From assembly GCA_018342105.1 (NCBI GenBank), contig JAFIRS010002860.1, positions 62,001 to 126,000 of the forward strand: 64,000 bases of DNA, given 5' to 3'. The notes beneath the pieces are model-generated. The model saw nothing but the letters and a program-made list of their open reading frames with translations. It was not told the DNA's origin and made no database searches. A program made the translations under genes and the position numbers. The stretch comes from Gonioctena quinquepunctata (lineage: Eukaryota > Arthropoda > Insecta > Coleoptera > Chrysomelidae). Of this stretch, positions 1 through 11,752 are shown one piece after another. The number at the start of each line of letters is the position of its first letter. Position 1 is the stretch's first letter.

Positions 1-1942
1 TAAGGTCGTATCTAGTATAGAGAAGAATACTTTTACTTTGTAATTCATTTTCGGGTCTGTTATTGGTTCGTCAGTACTTTCATAATCAAACTGTCTTTTC
101 TTTTTTCTTTGACGAACTGTCTGTGAAGACAAAAAATTTGGTTCAATTTCCAATTCTTCGGCCAGCTCCCTGGCGTTTACAAGAAGTTCGTTAAATCCCT
201 TATCATCTCTTAGGTCTGAAAAAAATATTTTTATTTTGTTTAGACAGTCTAAACAAGCTTTTAGATTTATACTTTGATTCTGCAATAATTCACTTAGAGA
301 ATTGATTTTAAATAAAATATTGTACCAGATTACTACAGAGCATAAAAAATTTAGTTTTGGATTTTGTTGCGAGCGATCGAGCTAGGTGTGATGTACTAAA
401 ATCTTTTGAAGATGCGGATGCATCCATTACTTCTAAAAGAGCATCATAAACCTCACCAATTTGATATCTCAAAGGTTTTATAGCGTCTATTCTACTGGAC
501 CAGCGTGTATCAGATAGTGGTTTTAAAGTTAAATCTGTAAGGCACGTTTTCAAAATTGACCATCTTTTGGTTGACGCGGAAAAAAACACATATCTCTTAA
601 ACAATGTCAAAGAATCCGGACACCTCAAAAGAAATTTTAGCAGCATCGTTAATAACAAAATTCAATGAGTGCGCCGAACAAGGAACAAAAAATGCTCGCG
701 GGCTTATATTTAAGATTCGTGTTTGTAATCCACTGCGTATTCCACGCATGTTTGCTCCATTATCATATCCTTGTCCTCGCAAATCATATATACTTATTTT
801 TAATTCTATTAATAAATCTGTCACATAGTTATACAAGCCAGCACCAGCAGAATCAACTATAGGGCAAAACTAAATGAAATGTTCACGTATTTCAATTTTT
901 TTCGTCAACTCGTTTAATAAAACAAACCTCAAAACTACACTTAATTGTTCCGTATGACCCACACCCGGTGTTAGTCGAGGATTATAGAGTAATATTTAGG
1001 TTTTCATACTAGATCTAAAATAGTAGTTCTTACTTTTGAGCAGATTAAATTTATCAATTCATTTTGAATGTTATCGCCTGAATAGTTTGTCATACCGGTA
1101 CCACTGCTTTGATTTTTATGTGTGCGTCGAACATGTTGCCCCATTACAAAATCAAATTTGGTGAACTTTTCTATTAATTTTAAGAAGTTTCCGTTATTAC
1201 TTTCATATAATTTGTTAGATCTACCACGTAAAGCTAAACATTGACGATATAAAAACTGCATTGCTGAAATTATTCTTTCAATGACACGATACCAGTATTT
1301 TTTTTTTCTACATGCAATGAACGTTATTGACTTTCATTCATAGTTACTCCCTTAGATAACATATTTGATAAGTTCAACCAAGATCTGTTTGGCGCTAGTG
1401 ACAAATGTTTCCAATCAGAACAAGTTGGTCAAAGACTTACCAAAAAGTTTGCAACAGAAACAGTAAACCGCATCTCTTGTTGTTGAGTAAATCAGCAACT
1501 CCCTTTTAACTTTCTCTCCATTGGTGAGGTAACGATAAAAACATCTAGCAGAAAACTTTCGGTCTTGTGAGTTTACTGGAAGGATCCAATTCGTAATTTG
1601 AGGGGGTCCTTTTTCGGGTAAAAATCTTGCATCTGCGGATGTTATTATTTCGGGACACTCTCCAGGGTCATCAGATACTACGGTGGAGTTAGAAAATAAT
1701 AATGTTGCCGCTGCTGGAACGTTTTCAGTATGATGTTCCTGGGTACTATTTATATTATTACAATCAGAAACGAATGAGGAACTTGGGGCTGAGGAACAAC
1801 TAGGGCGAGCATCGTTGGTATTTTCAAGTTCAGGAAGAACACTTATTTCTGACGGTTTCAAATATTTCTTCAAAGAATCAGCTAATTTTTCCTTCTCTTC
1901 CATTTTCTGATGTCTTTGTTGGCGGAACTGATGACCTGACAA
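1..1942 (-). pseudogene. hAT-superfamily (ZMYM1-like) transposase, decayed, runs off the left edge
   Basis: Reading leftward from about 1942, broken reading frames follow the order of a ZMYM1/hAT-type transposase. A charged N-terminus at 1942-1415 ends in a TTF-type zinc-finger region (motifs FSARCFYRYLTNGEKVKREL and VYCFCCKLFGK). Next comes the 'LALRGRSN..NNGNFLKLIEKF' block at 1261-1004, then 'GQGYDNGANMRG' at 836-597, the DTRWSSR block at 658-308, and a continuing tail to base 1. Such proteins cut and paste DNA in the nucleus. The frames are interrupted by shifts and stops, so this copy is dead. The C-terminal dimerisation region lies at or beyond the window edge. It could instead be a domesticated ZMYM-like host gene, but the breaks argue against that. 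Confidence 0.75.
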
Positions 1943-2850
1943 TCGTTTTCTTTTTTTGCCCTTTTCCTTAAAATAGGAAATGTCATATTGTTAGCAATCT
2001 TATTTACGTTTTTGGAAAAAAAATAAACGTTCAATATCTCGAAAACAGATGAGTTTTGATATAGGATATGTTACATGGCGAACTACTTGAAAAATTTTGT
2101 TTTACATTATCTGTCTTTACCAACAAATTGGATTACATTTTTTGAACACCCTGTACAACATTTGTTGAAAATAAATATGTATTAGTATGTATTACAGGAA
2201 ATTGAAAAAACAATCCTAAAAATACTTTACAATTAGTAGTTGGTAGTTGCAAGGTTAAATTATTAGCCATAATGTTAATTGCCTTTTATGGGATTTTTTT
2301 TTTAATGTTTTGACATTTGACATTTGAGATATTTGTATCTCGAAAACTACTGAGTTTTGATATAGGATATGTTTCAGAAATTTTAATTAGAATTAAGCGT
2401 AGAATAGTAAAGATACAGTATTTAGTTTTAGTTACCCTGCTTACCATTTTTCACACTGAAATATTCACCTCACTAACTAACTATCTAATCAACTAATCTG
2501 ATTTGCAGAACATACTAGAATGACATATTTATATTAATTTTTATTTTTTGCGGCTTCCGATAGACGACTTTTAAGCCTTTCTCGAATAAAAAAAGCAATA
2601 AAAACATTTATCTATATTTACTCTCTTTGTTTTTGGTACTTACCGTTACCGCTAAGCCACCTGTGACACTCGGACTTTTTAAGCTAGCCGCTATCGCTAA
2701 TAGCAAAAGAGTACCGAAAGAGAATCACGCATTGAATATGAATTGGAGCCGACGCGCAGCAGTAGAAAGAAGAGGTCGTTAGTACGGTTTATTTAGCCGA
2801 ATTGCCGCCCTTAGATTTTGCCGCCCGTGGCTTTTGCCTACATTCGCCAC
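1943..2850. other. Non-coding AT-rich spacer with a diverged direct repeat
   Basis: No supported gene. A ~38-bp sequence around 'GAGTTTTGATATAGGATATG' occurs at 2033-2072 and again at 2336-2373 in the same orientation. This suggests two remnants of one repeat family or a local duplication. The 2640-2850 part is richer in GC and may be the start of the neighbouring BEL/Pao remnant or of another repeat. Confidence 0.4.
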
Positions 2851-4150
2851 ATAGTTGGCGCGCCCCTGGCTATTGAATCAGTTTGAAATTGATGAATATC
2901 CTGTGGATCAATGGGACTTCATTTTAACAATGATGATGTTGAAAAAATTAGATAACCTGACTATTACTCGATTCGAAATAGAACATCGATCAAATGATAT
3001 GCCAACTTATGACGATTTGAAAAAGTTTTTAAACACTGAATGTATGGTGTAGAATACTTTGCAACCGTTTACCGCAAATCCTCGCAATTCCCGGTCTGGG
3101 TGTCAAAAATCTCAATCCGGAACCCCGCGCACTACCGCTTTACTTATTAATAAACCGCTAGCTAGATCGCCCGCTCATGTATGTATATTTTGTAATATGC
3201 CGATCATGCGTTTTACTATTGCCAAAGAGTAGAGGGGACAGAACAATAATCTTTGCTATTGCCCCTCATTTACGGCTATACCTCAAACTGAACGTTATCA
3301 ATTTTACAAATCGCACCGCTTATGTTTCAATGGTTTGAGTAGTACCCATGATTTGAAGTCTTGTCGCTCGACATCTCTCGCTGACTTCTAACGCTCTCCA
3401 CGATTCGGAAGTAAATAATTCGGAAATTATTCGTGATTCTACTAATAATTCGTGTCTTGCCGCTTCTGGAATTATGTTCCGAAGAAATGCTACTTTTATT
3501 TCCACCGCTTGGATTGATATTTGTAATAACCAGGGCCAGTATCAATCTTTTCGATGTTTAATTGGATTCAGGGAGCATATCATTTATCACCAAGAGAGCT
3601 GTCTCGAAACTACCAAATCATCCATTTCTGTTGAAGATCGAGGCTTAGGGTCGATGCGATCTCACGCTAATATTACGCTTATGTTTACGAAAGCCGTAAT
3701 TTTAGAAAAAAATGTGCTCCCTTACCCCCGAATACTTTACCTTATCATAAATGGAGTCATATCCAAAAGTTACATCTTGCCGACCCTTCTTATTACAATA
3801 TAGATCTATCACTAGGAGCCGATATATTTTCTAAAATCATTTTGAATGATTCAATTTGGGGAAATAAACATACCCCAATAGCATATTATATTTTGTTGGG
3901 AAACACATATGTTCCTACATCTCTGCCCGGGCCATCGTTTTTTTGTAATCAATTCGGAGGGCCTGAAACCCTATCACCATTTGGGAAATTTTCACACTGA
4001 ATGTCAGACCGAAATATTTGTCGAAATAGTATGTAAGACGAACTTCATTTATAGTCACATGAAATTGATAGCCGAGTAGCGGAGAATGATTTTCGAGGTC
4101 ATATTACATCGTCGATCTCTACATCTTTATGAAGTAACTCATGTTTGCTG
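2850..4150 (+). pseudogene. BEL/Pao retrotransposon gag-protease remnant
   Basis: Translation of 2855-3052 contains WDFILTMMMLKKLDNLTITR, typical of the BEL/Pao gag region. Around 3200-3400 another frame gives an 'FCNMPI..QTERYQFYKSHRLC.N' zinc-knuckle region. Around 3550-3900 protease-like remnants appear ('LDSGSISFITKRAV', then 'SLGADIFSKIILNDSIWG'). All are interrupted by stops and frame changes. The 3' half of the same element type resumes near 6340, beyond a Crypton insertion. No LTRs were identified. The matches are from motif recognition, not a database search. Confidence 0.65.
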
Positions 4151-4262
4151 GCCGGTAGTCACCTTCGAACTCAACTCGATCATAATTTTAATGAATTTAA
4201 ACAAAATGTATTCTGATTTGAAGTGTAACAAATCTCTATTTTAATTATACTACAAAATTGAA

Positions 4263-4767
4263 TCAATCTCGAAGATGAATATTGAACGAACAGTTTGTGC
4301 AATTATTGATATTAATTCCTGCTGTCGAAGAAGATGCAAGAGCCAAGTTTTGATTTTGGGTACTTGTTGATGCAACTTCAGATGCAGGTGCTCCAGCAGC
4401 ACTATTTCCAAAACTTCTCTCTTGGAGTGCTTTACCTGTTAAATGCTTTTTGATACGTTTTATTGGGAATGGAATCCTCAATGTATCCTTCGGCGACTGT
4501 TGAGAATTTCCATCCTCCGTGCTGTTTTAATGACAGAATATCTGCTCCGGTATTGACCAAAAGTGTTGCAGATGTGCGCCGAATACAATTCCCGGTGTAC
4601 TCTAGTTCGTTTGGCAATTTTAAGTATTTTGCGATCAAGCTAGGCATCTTCGCAAATGTATGCACACCAATCACTTGCAATGTCCACTTTCCTAATTTAT
4701 AATTGACGAAAAATATATTATGATTACAATGCTTCGGTCTTGAGTTGGCGCATTGTCGAAATATTTC
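4263..4767 (-). pseudogene. Crypton tyrosine recombinase, C-terminal catalytic part
   Basis: The frame carries VIGVHTFAKMPSLIAKYLKL, then CIRRTSATLLVNTGADIL and KQHGGWKFSTVAEGYI. These are the H-x-x-R region and the histidine before the nucleophile of tyrosine recombinases; the Tyr is probably in AEGYIEDS. The tail shifts into a second frame at 4481-4263 (Ser/Ala/Thr-rich). Confidence 0.65.
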
Positions 4768-4770
4768 TAA

Positions 4771-5423
4771 GTGCGAATTTACGCGATCCAATAAATTCGT
4801 CAATTTTGTGACCTTGAATTTTATTGATAGGTGTAAACAGAAAATTGTCGTCAATTTGAACTTGACCAATAAATTGATGAGTTTAGAATCGGTTCTAATT
4901 TTTCATCAATTTTTAGTGACAATTTGCAGCAACTTTCGGCCATGAATTGGATGCCTGCTAGAACAGAGATTTTCAGGTTATATGTTATTATTTACGCGAT
5001 TTCACATACCCTACCCTAACCGCGAGAAAAATGATAGTGCGAAAAAAAAACATAATTTATGTTGCATTACATTCGCAGCAATGTGCATTGCTGAATATAA
5101 AAGACAGAGATGTAGAAGATGGTGGATTAGATCTTTGATTGAGAAAAGAGGGAAAGGAAACTTGACATTAGTTCACGAGAAATTCCTGAGTGCAAATTCT
5201 AATCAATTCAAACGATATTTAAGAATGGATCAGAGTCAATTCAATAAGTTATTGAAAAATATTCTGAACTTTTACTATAGTTGAACCATTTCTTGTCAGT
5301 ATGTTGATATTCCTGAGTAAAAACTGTTGCCAAAATTGACCAATAATTTGTAAATATAACCCATATATTCAATTTTATTGTTCAATTTATTGATCAATTT
5401 CATTGGATCGTGTAAATTCGCAC
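4771..5423 (+). mobile_element. Short Harbinger (PIF) element, 653 bp, TAA target-site duplication
   Basis: The ends are inverted repeats: GTGCGAATTTACGCGATCCA at 4771 and its near-complement ending at 5423. They are flanked by TAA at 4768-4770 and 5424-5426, the 3-bp duplication expected of Harbinger elements. Removing the insert restores the reading frame of the surrounding Crypton recombinase. Inside is a HARBI1-like transposase N-terminus on the + strand (about 5070-5284). There is no room for the DDE catalytic domain, so this is an internally deleted, non-autonomous copy. Confidence 0.85.
5070..5284 (+). pseudogene. HARBI1-like transposase, N-terminal fragment
   Basis: The frame contains RRWWIRSLIEKRGKGN and FKRYLRMDQSQFNKLLK, the conserved N-terminal pattern of Harbinger nuclease-like transposases. 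It stops after about 70 residues of recognisable homology. The downstream DDE domain is missing, in agreement with the 653-bp element length. Confidence 0.7.
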
Positions 5424-5426
5424 TAA

Positions 5427-5630
5427 AGGATTCACTCCGTCGCAAAGTTTGTCTGTAACTGTAAGAACTCGCCTTTTACCATTTTTTGAGTCTGGAATGG
5501 TTATTACAAGCATGTCGCATTGATCAACAATATGTTTGGTCGTTATTTTACGTAGTTCGTCTCTTTGACAAGCCCCAGCAATTCCAATAATTAAACAGCT
5601 GTAATAATATAACAATAAATACATCAGCAA
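5427..5630 (-). pseudogene. Crypton tyrosine recombinase, central part
   Basis: The frame contains GIAGACQRDELRKITTKHIV, with the first catalytic Arg in the R-x-E-L context expected for tyrosine recombinases, followed by TIPDSKNGKRRVLTVTDKL. It ends exactly at the TAA target duplication of the inserted Harbinger element. The coding sense resumes on the far side of that element with EIFRQCANSRPKHC. Confidence 0.65.
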
Positions 5631-5792
5631 AATAAATTAAAACATTTTACCTTGTGCAAAAGATAAGTTTTATCTGGGGAATCTGTTTATTTCATCTCGA
5701 GCAAATACTCTAGATTTTTTCGCTTTGTACCCAACGCTGTTTTTTTCAAAAATGCAATAAGTTTCGGAAATTTGGATATGTTAACGTTTTCC

Positions 5793-6063
5793 TTAACGGC
5801 TAATGTGGATTTTAGCATAGAGTATATTGACCATAGCGTTGATACTTATAATTATTGCCAGCTCTACTAGAAACATAGGCCAGAAGAACATTTTCTGAGA
5901 GATTCTCGACATTATGTTCCTGACGCCAGTTCTTGAATGTGTTGTATTGTTTTTCGTATAAAATTTGTGATTTCTGGGGGAGTAAATCCAACTTGGCCGT
6001 AGTTGGCAATTCCCGCAGCTCCGGAGGAGTGTTACTGATATCCATATCGCTATCACTATCCAT
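5793..6063 (-). pseudogene. Crypton tyrosine recombinase, N-terminal part
   Basis: An 83-codon frame starting MDSDSDMDISNTPPEL is the N-terminus of the recombinase, with the core-binding motif NWRQEHNVENLSENVLLAY. It continues, after decayed sequence, into the 5630-5427 fragment. The start is the first ATG after an in-frame stop. Upstream lie three 17-bp repeats at 6259-6309. The role is DNA binding by the recombinase; this copy cannot make a full protein. Confidence 0.6.
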
Positions 6064-6258
6064 TCTTGATTATTATGAACACTAATATCCACACCACGGT
6101 CTTATCCACACGTAAAATCTAGCGGATTTCGTAGATAATTAATTTGACAACAGCAAATGACAGTTACTGTCACAGGCGCCTATGTTTTTATTAAATCGTG
6201 GATTTACGAAAATGACTCAATCGCCGCTCTCGCACCGTGCCGTATCATAGTGACCACA

Positions 6259-6309
6259 GCGGACGAAAAGAGTTTGCGGACGAAAAGTGTCTGCGGACGA
6301 AAAATAGTC
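6259..6309 (+). repeat. Three tandem copies of a 17-bp unit
   Basis: GCGGACGAAAAG followed by five variable bases is repeated at 6259, 6276 and 6293. The array lies upstream (in - strand sense) of the Crypton reading frame. It could belong to that element's 5' region; function unknown. Confidence 0.8.
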
Positions 6310-6339
6310 GATTTTCAATTCGCAATTTATTAGTACGTA

Positions 6340-7290
6340 AAATGTCATTTTTTGTAGAGGTCGACGAAAAAAATTTTTAGGTACTTATAGGCGAGACGGG
6401 CCGGGGAAATTTATTATTACTCTTCCATATCGCGAAAACCCGACATTTCCAGGTATGTGTAATTATGCCCGCTTGAACGCCGTTGTTGAGGCAACCTGAA
6501 ATTTATGCACAATATTTTGACTTCATGGAGGAGTATTTACAAATAGAACATGGAACAGGTCGAAAACTCTGAATTATCGGATCAAGTTTATTATTTAGTG
6601 CACCATTGTGTATTGAAACCGGAAAGTACTTCAACCAAACTTGGGCTTACAACGCATCCGCTAAAATCCCTCACCAAAATAGCCGGACCCAAATTACAAT
6701 ATCTTTGCCATATTTTGTTAAATTTACAATTATTTCCGTTCGAGTTGTGTTCAGATGTTGCTGAAATGTATCGTATGATATGGGTAAATCCAACGTAAAT
6801 AGATTATCAACGGATTTTTTTGAGGTTTTCACTTACGGAAGAGGTGAAGGAATATCGCTCACTAACGCTTCCATATGCATTGAGGAAGAGGAAGAATATT
6901 TCGTATCTACCAAAATCATACGCAATTTTTCTTATGTCGAGATTTTGTGTTTAGTGTTGCAATAGTAAAAGAAGCTTTTGAGATTCGAAATCAACTCATT
7001 GCTTTAATGCGCAAAGGTGGATTTGAGTCGAGAAAGTGGTCTAGTAATGAATCGTGTCTCATAGCTGATCTTCCCGATTCGTATTTATCGACAAAACCGC
7101 TCGGTTTTCGTTCCGTGTCTAATGTGCCGTCTTTAAAAGTGTTAGGTTTAAAATGGAATCCTACGCTTGATAATTTTAGTTTTAATGTCAATGCGCGAGA
7201 TACCAAAACTTGCAGCAAACGAGTCATATTATCTGTACTTGCAAGAGTACCTATACGACCCGCTAGGATTTATTTCTCCAACCTTTTATG
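6340..7290 (+). pseudogene. BEL/Pao retrotransposon pol (reverse transcriptase) remnant
   Basis: In order: YYLVHHCVLKPESTSTKL (6550 on), FPFELCSDVAEMYRMIWVNP (the BEL/Pao form of the RT region with the first catalytic Asp), then decayed sequence. After that come IALMRKGGFESRKWSSNES and SLKVLGLKWNPTLDNFSF, then KRVILSVLARV. This is the usual BEL/Pao RT-to-connection order. At least two frame changes occur (near 6790 and 6950). The sequence breaks off near 7290, where a LINE begins. It is probably the 3' half of the 2850-4150 remnant. Confidence 0.75.
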
Positions 7291-9797
7291 TATTTTATAT
7301 TATAACATTGTAGTCTATAGACCGCCAGGTGCTGACAAAGAAATATTTTTTAAACAAGTCTCTGAAATGCTTGATTACTGCATAAAAAAATTTGATAAAG
7401 TTTTATTTTGTGGTGATCTATCAACAAAAATGATCTCCTAAACATTATGCAGTGCTACCAATTAAATACACAAAACATTGAACCGACTAGGGTATTTCAA
7501 AATATAAACGGTCATCTATCAATATCCAAACTTGATTATATATTCACACATATTGATAACAAAGGTTACTGTGAAACTATACACAACTAAGTTTGGGAGA
7601 CCATTTTGGCCTGATGATGGATATTGAGTCAAGTAGTACTATTAAGCCTGTTAAGAAACAAATTCTGGCTAGACAGTTGAATCAATATAGCATTGCTGGC
7701 CTAAATCACTTCTTGCAACACGAATATTTCTCTGATATTTTTAATTGTAATAACATTAATGAATGTTCAAACTTTGCTATTGATAAGTTTTGTCCATCAA
7801 AAAAACAATTAGTAAACAAAGAAGATGAACTTAAAAATAAGTGGTTTACTAGAGAATCATTTGAGTTACGTAAATCGCTAAACAATCTATATTGGCTGAA
7901 GCAGAACTTTCATGATAAAAAATTAGAAATTGAATATAAACTTTGATAAAACTTATGAAAACAGATAAAAAGTTATATTATCAAAAAATCATTGAAAATA
8001 AAATAGATCCTAGAGAAAAACAAAAATATGTTTGGAAATTAGTTAAAGAAAAAAGCAGAAGAAAAAATAATAATATAAGAGAAATGAAATTGAATATCAA
8101 TGGGTCAATAGTTGTTGCGAATAGTTCTGCTAATCATTTCAGCACCTCTGTAAGATTATAAAACGAAAAAAAAAATCTGTATTGTCTTGTACAAAATGTG
8201 ATCTAAACAATAGTAACTCATTCTTTTTTACCCCCGTTACACCTCAGGAGATCTTTGAGATAATATGTAGCCTAAAAAATACCAACTCGAGGGGTATTGA
8301 TTGTATATCAACAAAAATTATTAAATATATAGCTCAACACATTGCACTGCCTCTGTCTGAACTAATAAATATCTCAACTGAAACTGGTCAGTTTTCGGAA
8401 GAACTGAAAACTGGACTGGTTACTCATATCTACAAAAAAGATGACCCTCTGAGTATGGACAACTACAAACAGATAACTGTTTCAAATGTGAAAATTGTCG
8501 AAAAATCTACTTATAATAGAATTATTAATTACCTGGATAAACACAATATTGTAACAAAATGACAAAACGGTTTCTACCCTGGGAGATCAACAGACGGGGC
8601 AATCTATGAATTTGTCGAATTTATTTATAAACAACTTGATGATAAGAAAATTGTTGGGGCACTATTCTTTGATCTCACTAAGGCTTTTGATAGCCTTAAT
8701 TTAGATTTTGTGGAAAAAAAAACTATATGCCTTGGGATTTCGTGGAAACGTGCTGACTTGGCTGATGTCGTACTTAAGATTTAGGAAAATAGCAGTCAAA
8801 ATAAATCATCAGTCAAATGAGGCCATTGTTAACCTGGGTATTCCACAGGGTTCTGAACTGGGTTCACTTATATTTATAATATTTATTAATGACCTACCAG
8901 AATTTATGAAAACGAAGTTTCCTTTGCAACTTGTGGCAATTCTCCTGAAGAACTGGCAGATAACTTAAGTGTACTATATATTAAATTCACCGAATGGTGT
9001 CTGAACAATCTTCTAAATCTTGGAAAAACGGTTCTAATGAAATTTAACATAACAAATGATCCCAACACTTCTTTTGATATACATACTAAAAATATTAATT
9101 TGACGTCCTCTGAGACAACAAAATTCCTTGGAACCTTTCTTGTCTCTCTTTTCAGGCATGTAATGATCATATATCAAAGAAGTTATGTAGCAGCTACTAT
9201 GCAATCTTACAACTTAAAAATATACTCTCCCAACAACAACTAATAAATATCTACTATGCGATGACATAACTCTCAATTATCCTATAATGTTATAATATGG
9301 GAAAACTCTAGATTTTCAACAAAATTGTTTATTTTACAAAAAAAAAATAATACGTCTTATCTTTGGGATACATAAGAGACTTCCTGTAGAGGCCTCTTTC
9401 AATCAAACAAAATTCTAACTGTCTCTTGTATCTATATCTACAAAAGTATTCTTTTCGTTGAAAATAATCTGAAAGACTTCATTAAAAGTGCTGACAATCA
9501 TAACTATAAGACAAGGCATGCCGCCTCATCGGACAACTTTATACTGGCATACAGTTGTATAATAAACTACCAAGCTCTAAAGAGAAATCCAAAATTTTTA
9601 TGTATTCAAAAAATCTCTCAAAGATCTGTGACAATATAGTCTGAATGAATTTATGGAATGTAGCTTTTAACACAATTGTATTTCTTTATATATTTATCTA
9701 TGATATAACATATTTTATATATTCTCTTCTCTCTACTGACTTTTCCTAATATCAGGTAAATGGTCTCAATGAAATTAAATATTATTTATTTATTTTT
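7290..9797 (+). mobile_element. LINE (CR1/Jockey-like), 5'-truncated and decayed
   Basis: It begins inside an AP-endonuclease domain (VVYRPPGADKEIFFKQ, VLFCGDLS, then LGDHFGLMMD at 7593). It continues into a reverse transcriptase: LKNTNSRGIDCISTKIIK at about 8270, FFDLTKAFDSLN at about 8670, GIPQGSELGSLIFIIFIN at about 8840. The FADD catalytic box that should follow near 8920 is deleted. Stops at about 8560 and frame changes near 7440, 7940, 8160 and 8700 break the frame. The element ends near 9797 in a short TATT-type tail (ATTATTTATTTATTT). LINEs copy themselves by target-primed reverse transcription; this copy cannot. Confidence 0.75.
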
Positions 9798-10947
9798 CTC
9801 CAAACATATAATTCAACGATTGTGGATCGCTGGTATAGGATGGGATGATATCACTTCCAATGAAATTGTATTAATTTGACAACAGTATTAATCGGAACTC
9901 TATTTATTGTCGCAACTCAACATTTACAATCATTTGTGTTTTCACATATGGTGCTAAATGTTCATTTAATTCAGTATGAAAATAATTTAGGCATCGATCA
10001 CAGAAAAACTTCTTGTGTCCATTTTCATTCAAGTGGGCTGATTATTTTTTTACATTTCTAGAAACCAACGAAAACTTTCAATTCAAATCATTCATGTACG
10101 TTTGGTGTTTGGTCAATCAAAACATTATTATAGTGAGAATAATCTACCTAGAAAATTGCCGCGGGAATAATTTGAAGTATTTTGTTTTTATTCTTTGACA
10201 ACCTATTTTTTTTTTATTGGTGCCCCTTTTTACCCATTTAAAGCACGCCTCAGCGTGTTTAAATCGAACTTTAAAAAACGCGCGTTTTTTAAAGGTAACC
10301 ATGACAACATCAACAAATCGAGAAACGTGAGTACCTTGTAACGTCAGATAAAATATTACTCACAATTCGTTCATTTATATGTGCTCCTCCATCCATTTGA
10401 TGAACTTTTCATATTTTTTTTATATATATCACTGGATTTTCGCGGTATTAACCGCGATTCTGCCTCACTATTCAAAAAATCGATATTAGAATCATTCATT
10501 TTTGAGCTCTGGTGACAACAAATATTGATCTTTGGTAACAAATTGCAAATTAATGTTTTTCTCATTTCCATGACAACGAAAGGTATACTGATGTCACATC
10601 ATGAATTCAACCTTCTTGCATTATTAGTTCTTATTTCTATTTTTTGTAGTAATAATACCAGTATATATGATTTCAAAGTGCACCAATAAAAAAAAATAAC
10701 GTAAAGTATTCGTGGATAACTGGTCTTAAAAACACTTGCTCTATTTCGAGCACTCCGGCTGCGCCGTCGTGCTCGAAAAATCGCGCGTGTTTTAAAGCCC
10801 TTTTTATCCACTTATACTTTAATATACTATTTTAATTTGACGTCTGTCAACAAGTCGCATGAAAAGTGCGAAATGAATCAAAACCGGTTCAGTTCATTAT
10901 ATCATTTTGCGAGGAAGTGTGTTGTAAATTCAAAAAATAATCTACAG
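9798..10947. other. Intergenic/intronic AT-rich sequence, no supported gene
   Basis: No recognisable coding sequence. CG-containing patches around 10240-10300 and 10740-10790 (CGAGCACTCCGGCTGCGCCG) resemble short insect repeats but could not be assigned. If the TPK 5' exon lies in the window this is one place it could be, but no TPK-like N-terminus was found here. Confidence 0.4.
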
Positions 10948-11110
10948 AATACCACACGAGAGTTCGATAAAGTAGAAAATAATTCTCCAGATTTCTTTCA
11001 TTTGGCAATAGCCATTCGAGCCCGACGGGCTCTCGTCTCTATTGCATGGCAACAAGTTTTCGAAAACCTGTCGAATTATTTTCACTTTATTCTCACTCTC
11101 TTGTGGTATT
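10948..11110. mobile_element. MITE-like element with 38-bp terminal inverted repeats
   Basis: The sequence at 10948-10985 (AATACCACACGAGAG...) pairs with the reverse complement of 11073-11110 (...CTCTCTTGTGGTATT) with a few mismatches. The element is about 163 bp and non-coding. A second, smaller palindromic stretch sits inside it (CGAGCCCGACGGGCTCTCG). No target duplication was clear. It is a typical non-autonomous DNA transposon footprint; superfamily unassigned. Confidence 0.65.
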
Positions 11111-11329
11111 ACAACTGATAAAAATCCTTTCCTCAATATTTCCTGCAAAATTTAACTTATCTCTAACTCGACTCGAATCAAATGCCAAAGAAAGTCGAAA
11201 TCAGCACATTTAGAAAGGTAATTCAAATAACGTGGATAATATCGGGTCATGGTTCACTTTAATAATCCGAAATCTCAATAATGCTAGGTTAAAAAGAGGT
11301 TTTTAAGCGAGTGATTGATTATTCAAATG

Positions 11330-11461
11330 ATCATTAGATTATTGGAATCATTCAAATTCTCATTATTCGATTATGAGAATAATTCGATTATGCCCATCAT
11401 TAGATTATTGGAATCATTCAAATACTCATTATTCGATTATGAGAATAATTCGATTATGTCC
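11330..11461 (+). repeat. 66-bp tandem duplication, two copies
   Basis: ATCATTAGATTATTGGAATC begins each copy, at 11330 and at 11396. The copies differ at only about two positions (TTCTC/TACTC and GCCC/GTCC). The array ends 40 bp upstream of the TPK exon, inside its intron. Each unit contains ATTCGATTATGAGAATAATT, which is itself nearly palindromic. Confidence 0.9.
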
Positions 11462-11501
11462 ATTTCTAATATCAACATCATTGTAATGCTAATTCTTTCA
11501 G

Positions 11502-11752
11502 CAAAAGTAAAAGTAACAGTAGATGGGGGGACAGAAATGTGGCTTCAATGGCTGACATCACATAAATGTAATTTAGGAAGTGTTCCATATCCGGATCTAA
11601 TCACAGGAGATATGGATTCTACGCCTAAACATATTTTGGACCTTTTTCTGAATAGTCCTACAAAGATCATTATCACTCCTGACCAAAATGAGAATGATTA
11701 TCTAAAAGCATTAAGAGAAATAAAAAAATACTGCTGCCTACAAAATATTGAG
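11502..11752 (+). CDS. TPK1: Thiamin pyrophosphokinase (TPK), internal exon
   Basis: TPK transfers pyrophosphate from ATP to thiamin, making the cofactor thiamin diphosphate in the cytosol. This exon encodes the N-terminal catalytic half: TVDGGTEMWLQWL, then PDLITGDMDST (the GD-x-DS metal-binding motif), then IITPDQNENDYLKALRE (the TPDQ-x-x-x-D motif). The acceptor is TTCTTTCAG ending at 11501. The donor GAG|GTAAGA follows 11752. The exon enters in phase 1 (one base carried in) and leaves on a codon boundary, which joins in frame with the exon at 56444. An exon or exons encoding about 30-45 N-terminal residues are missing from view. The splice sites are inferred from consensus and homology, not from transcript data. 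Confidence 0.88.

Larger units (their letters stand above)
4200..6330 (-). mobile_element. Crypton-type tyrosine-recombinase transposon inserted in the BEL/Pao remnant
   Basis: The - strand frames read as one tyrosine recombinase. The N-terminal core-binding part is at 6063-5793 (SENVLLAYVSSRAGNN). The start of the catalytic domain is at 5630-5427 (IIGIAGACQRDELRKI, then DMLVITIPDSKNGKRRVLT). The rest is at 4767-4263, with CIRRTSATLLVNTGADIL and LKQHGGWKF holding the HxxR/HGGW-type motifs. Crypton elements integrate by tyrosine recombination rather than a DDE reaction. A Harbinger element splits the frame at 4771-5423. Exact ends were not resolved: BEL/Pao-like sequence stops near 4150 and resumes near 6340. 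The region between 5630 and 5793 is decayed. Confidence 0.7.

Noticed and set aside
11181..11217. Candidate 5' TPK exon (MPKKVEISTFRK followed by GTAATT)
   Set aside because: The reading ends on a codon boundary, while the next TPK exon needs one carried base. The residues do not resemble a TPK N-terminus.
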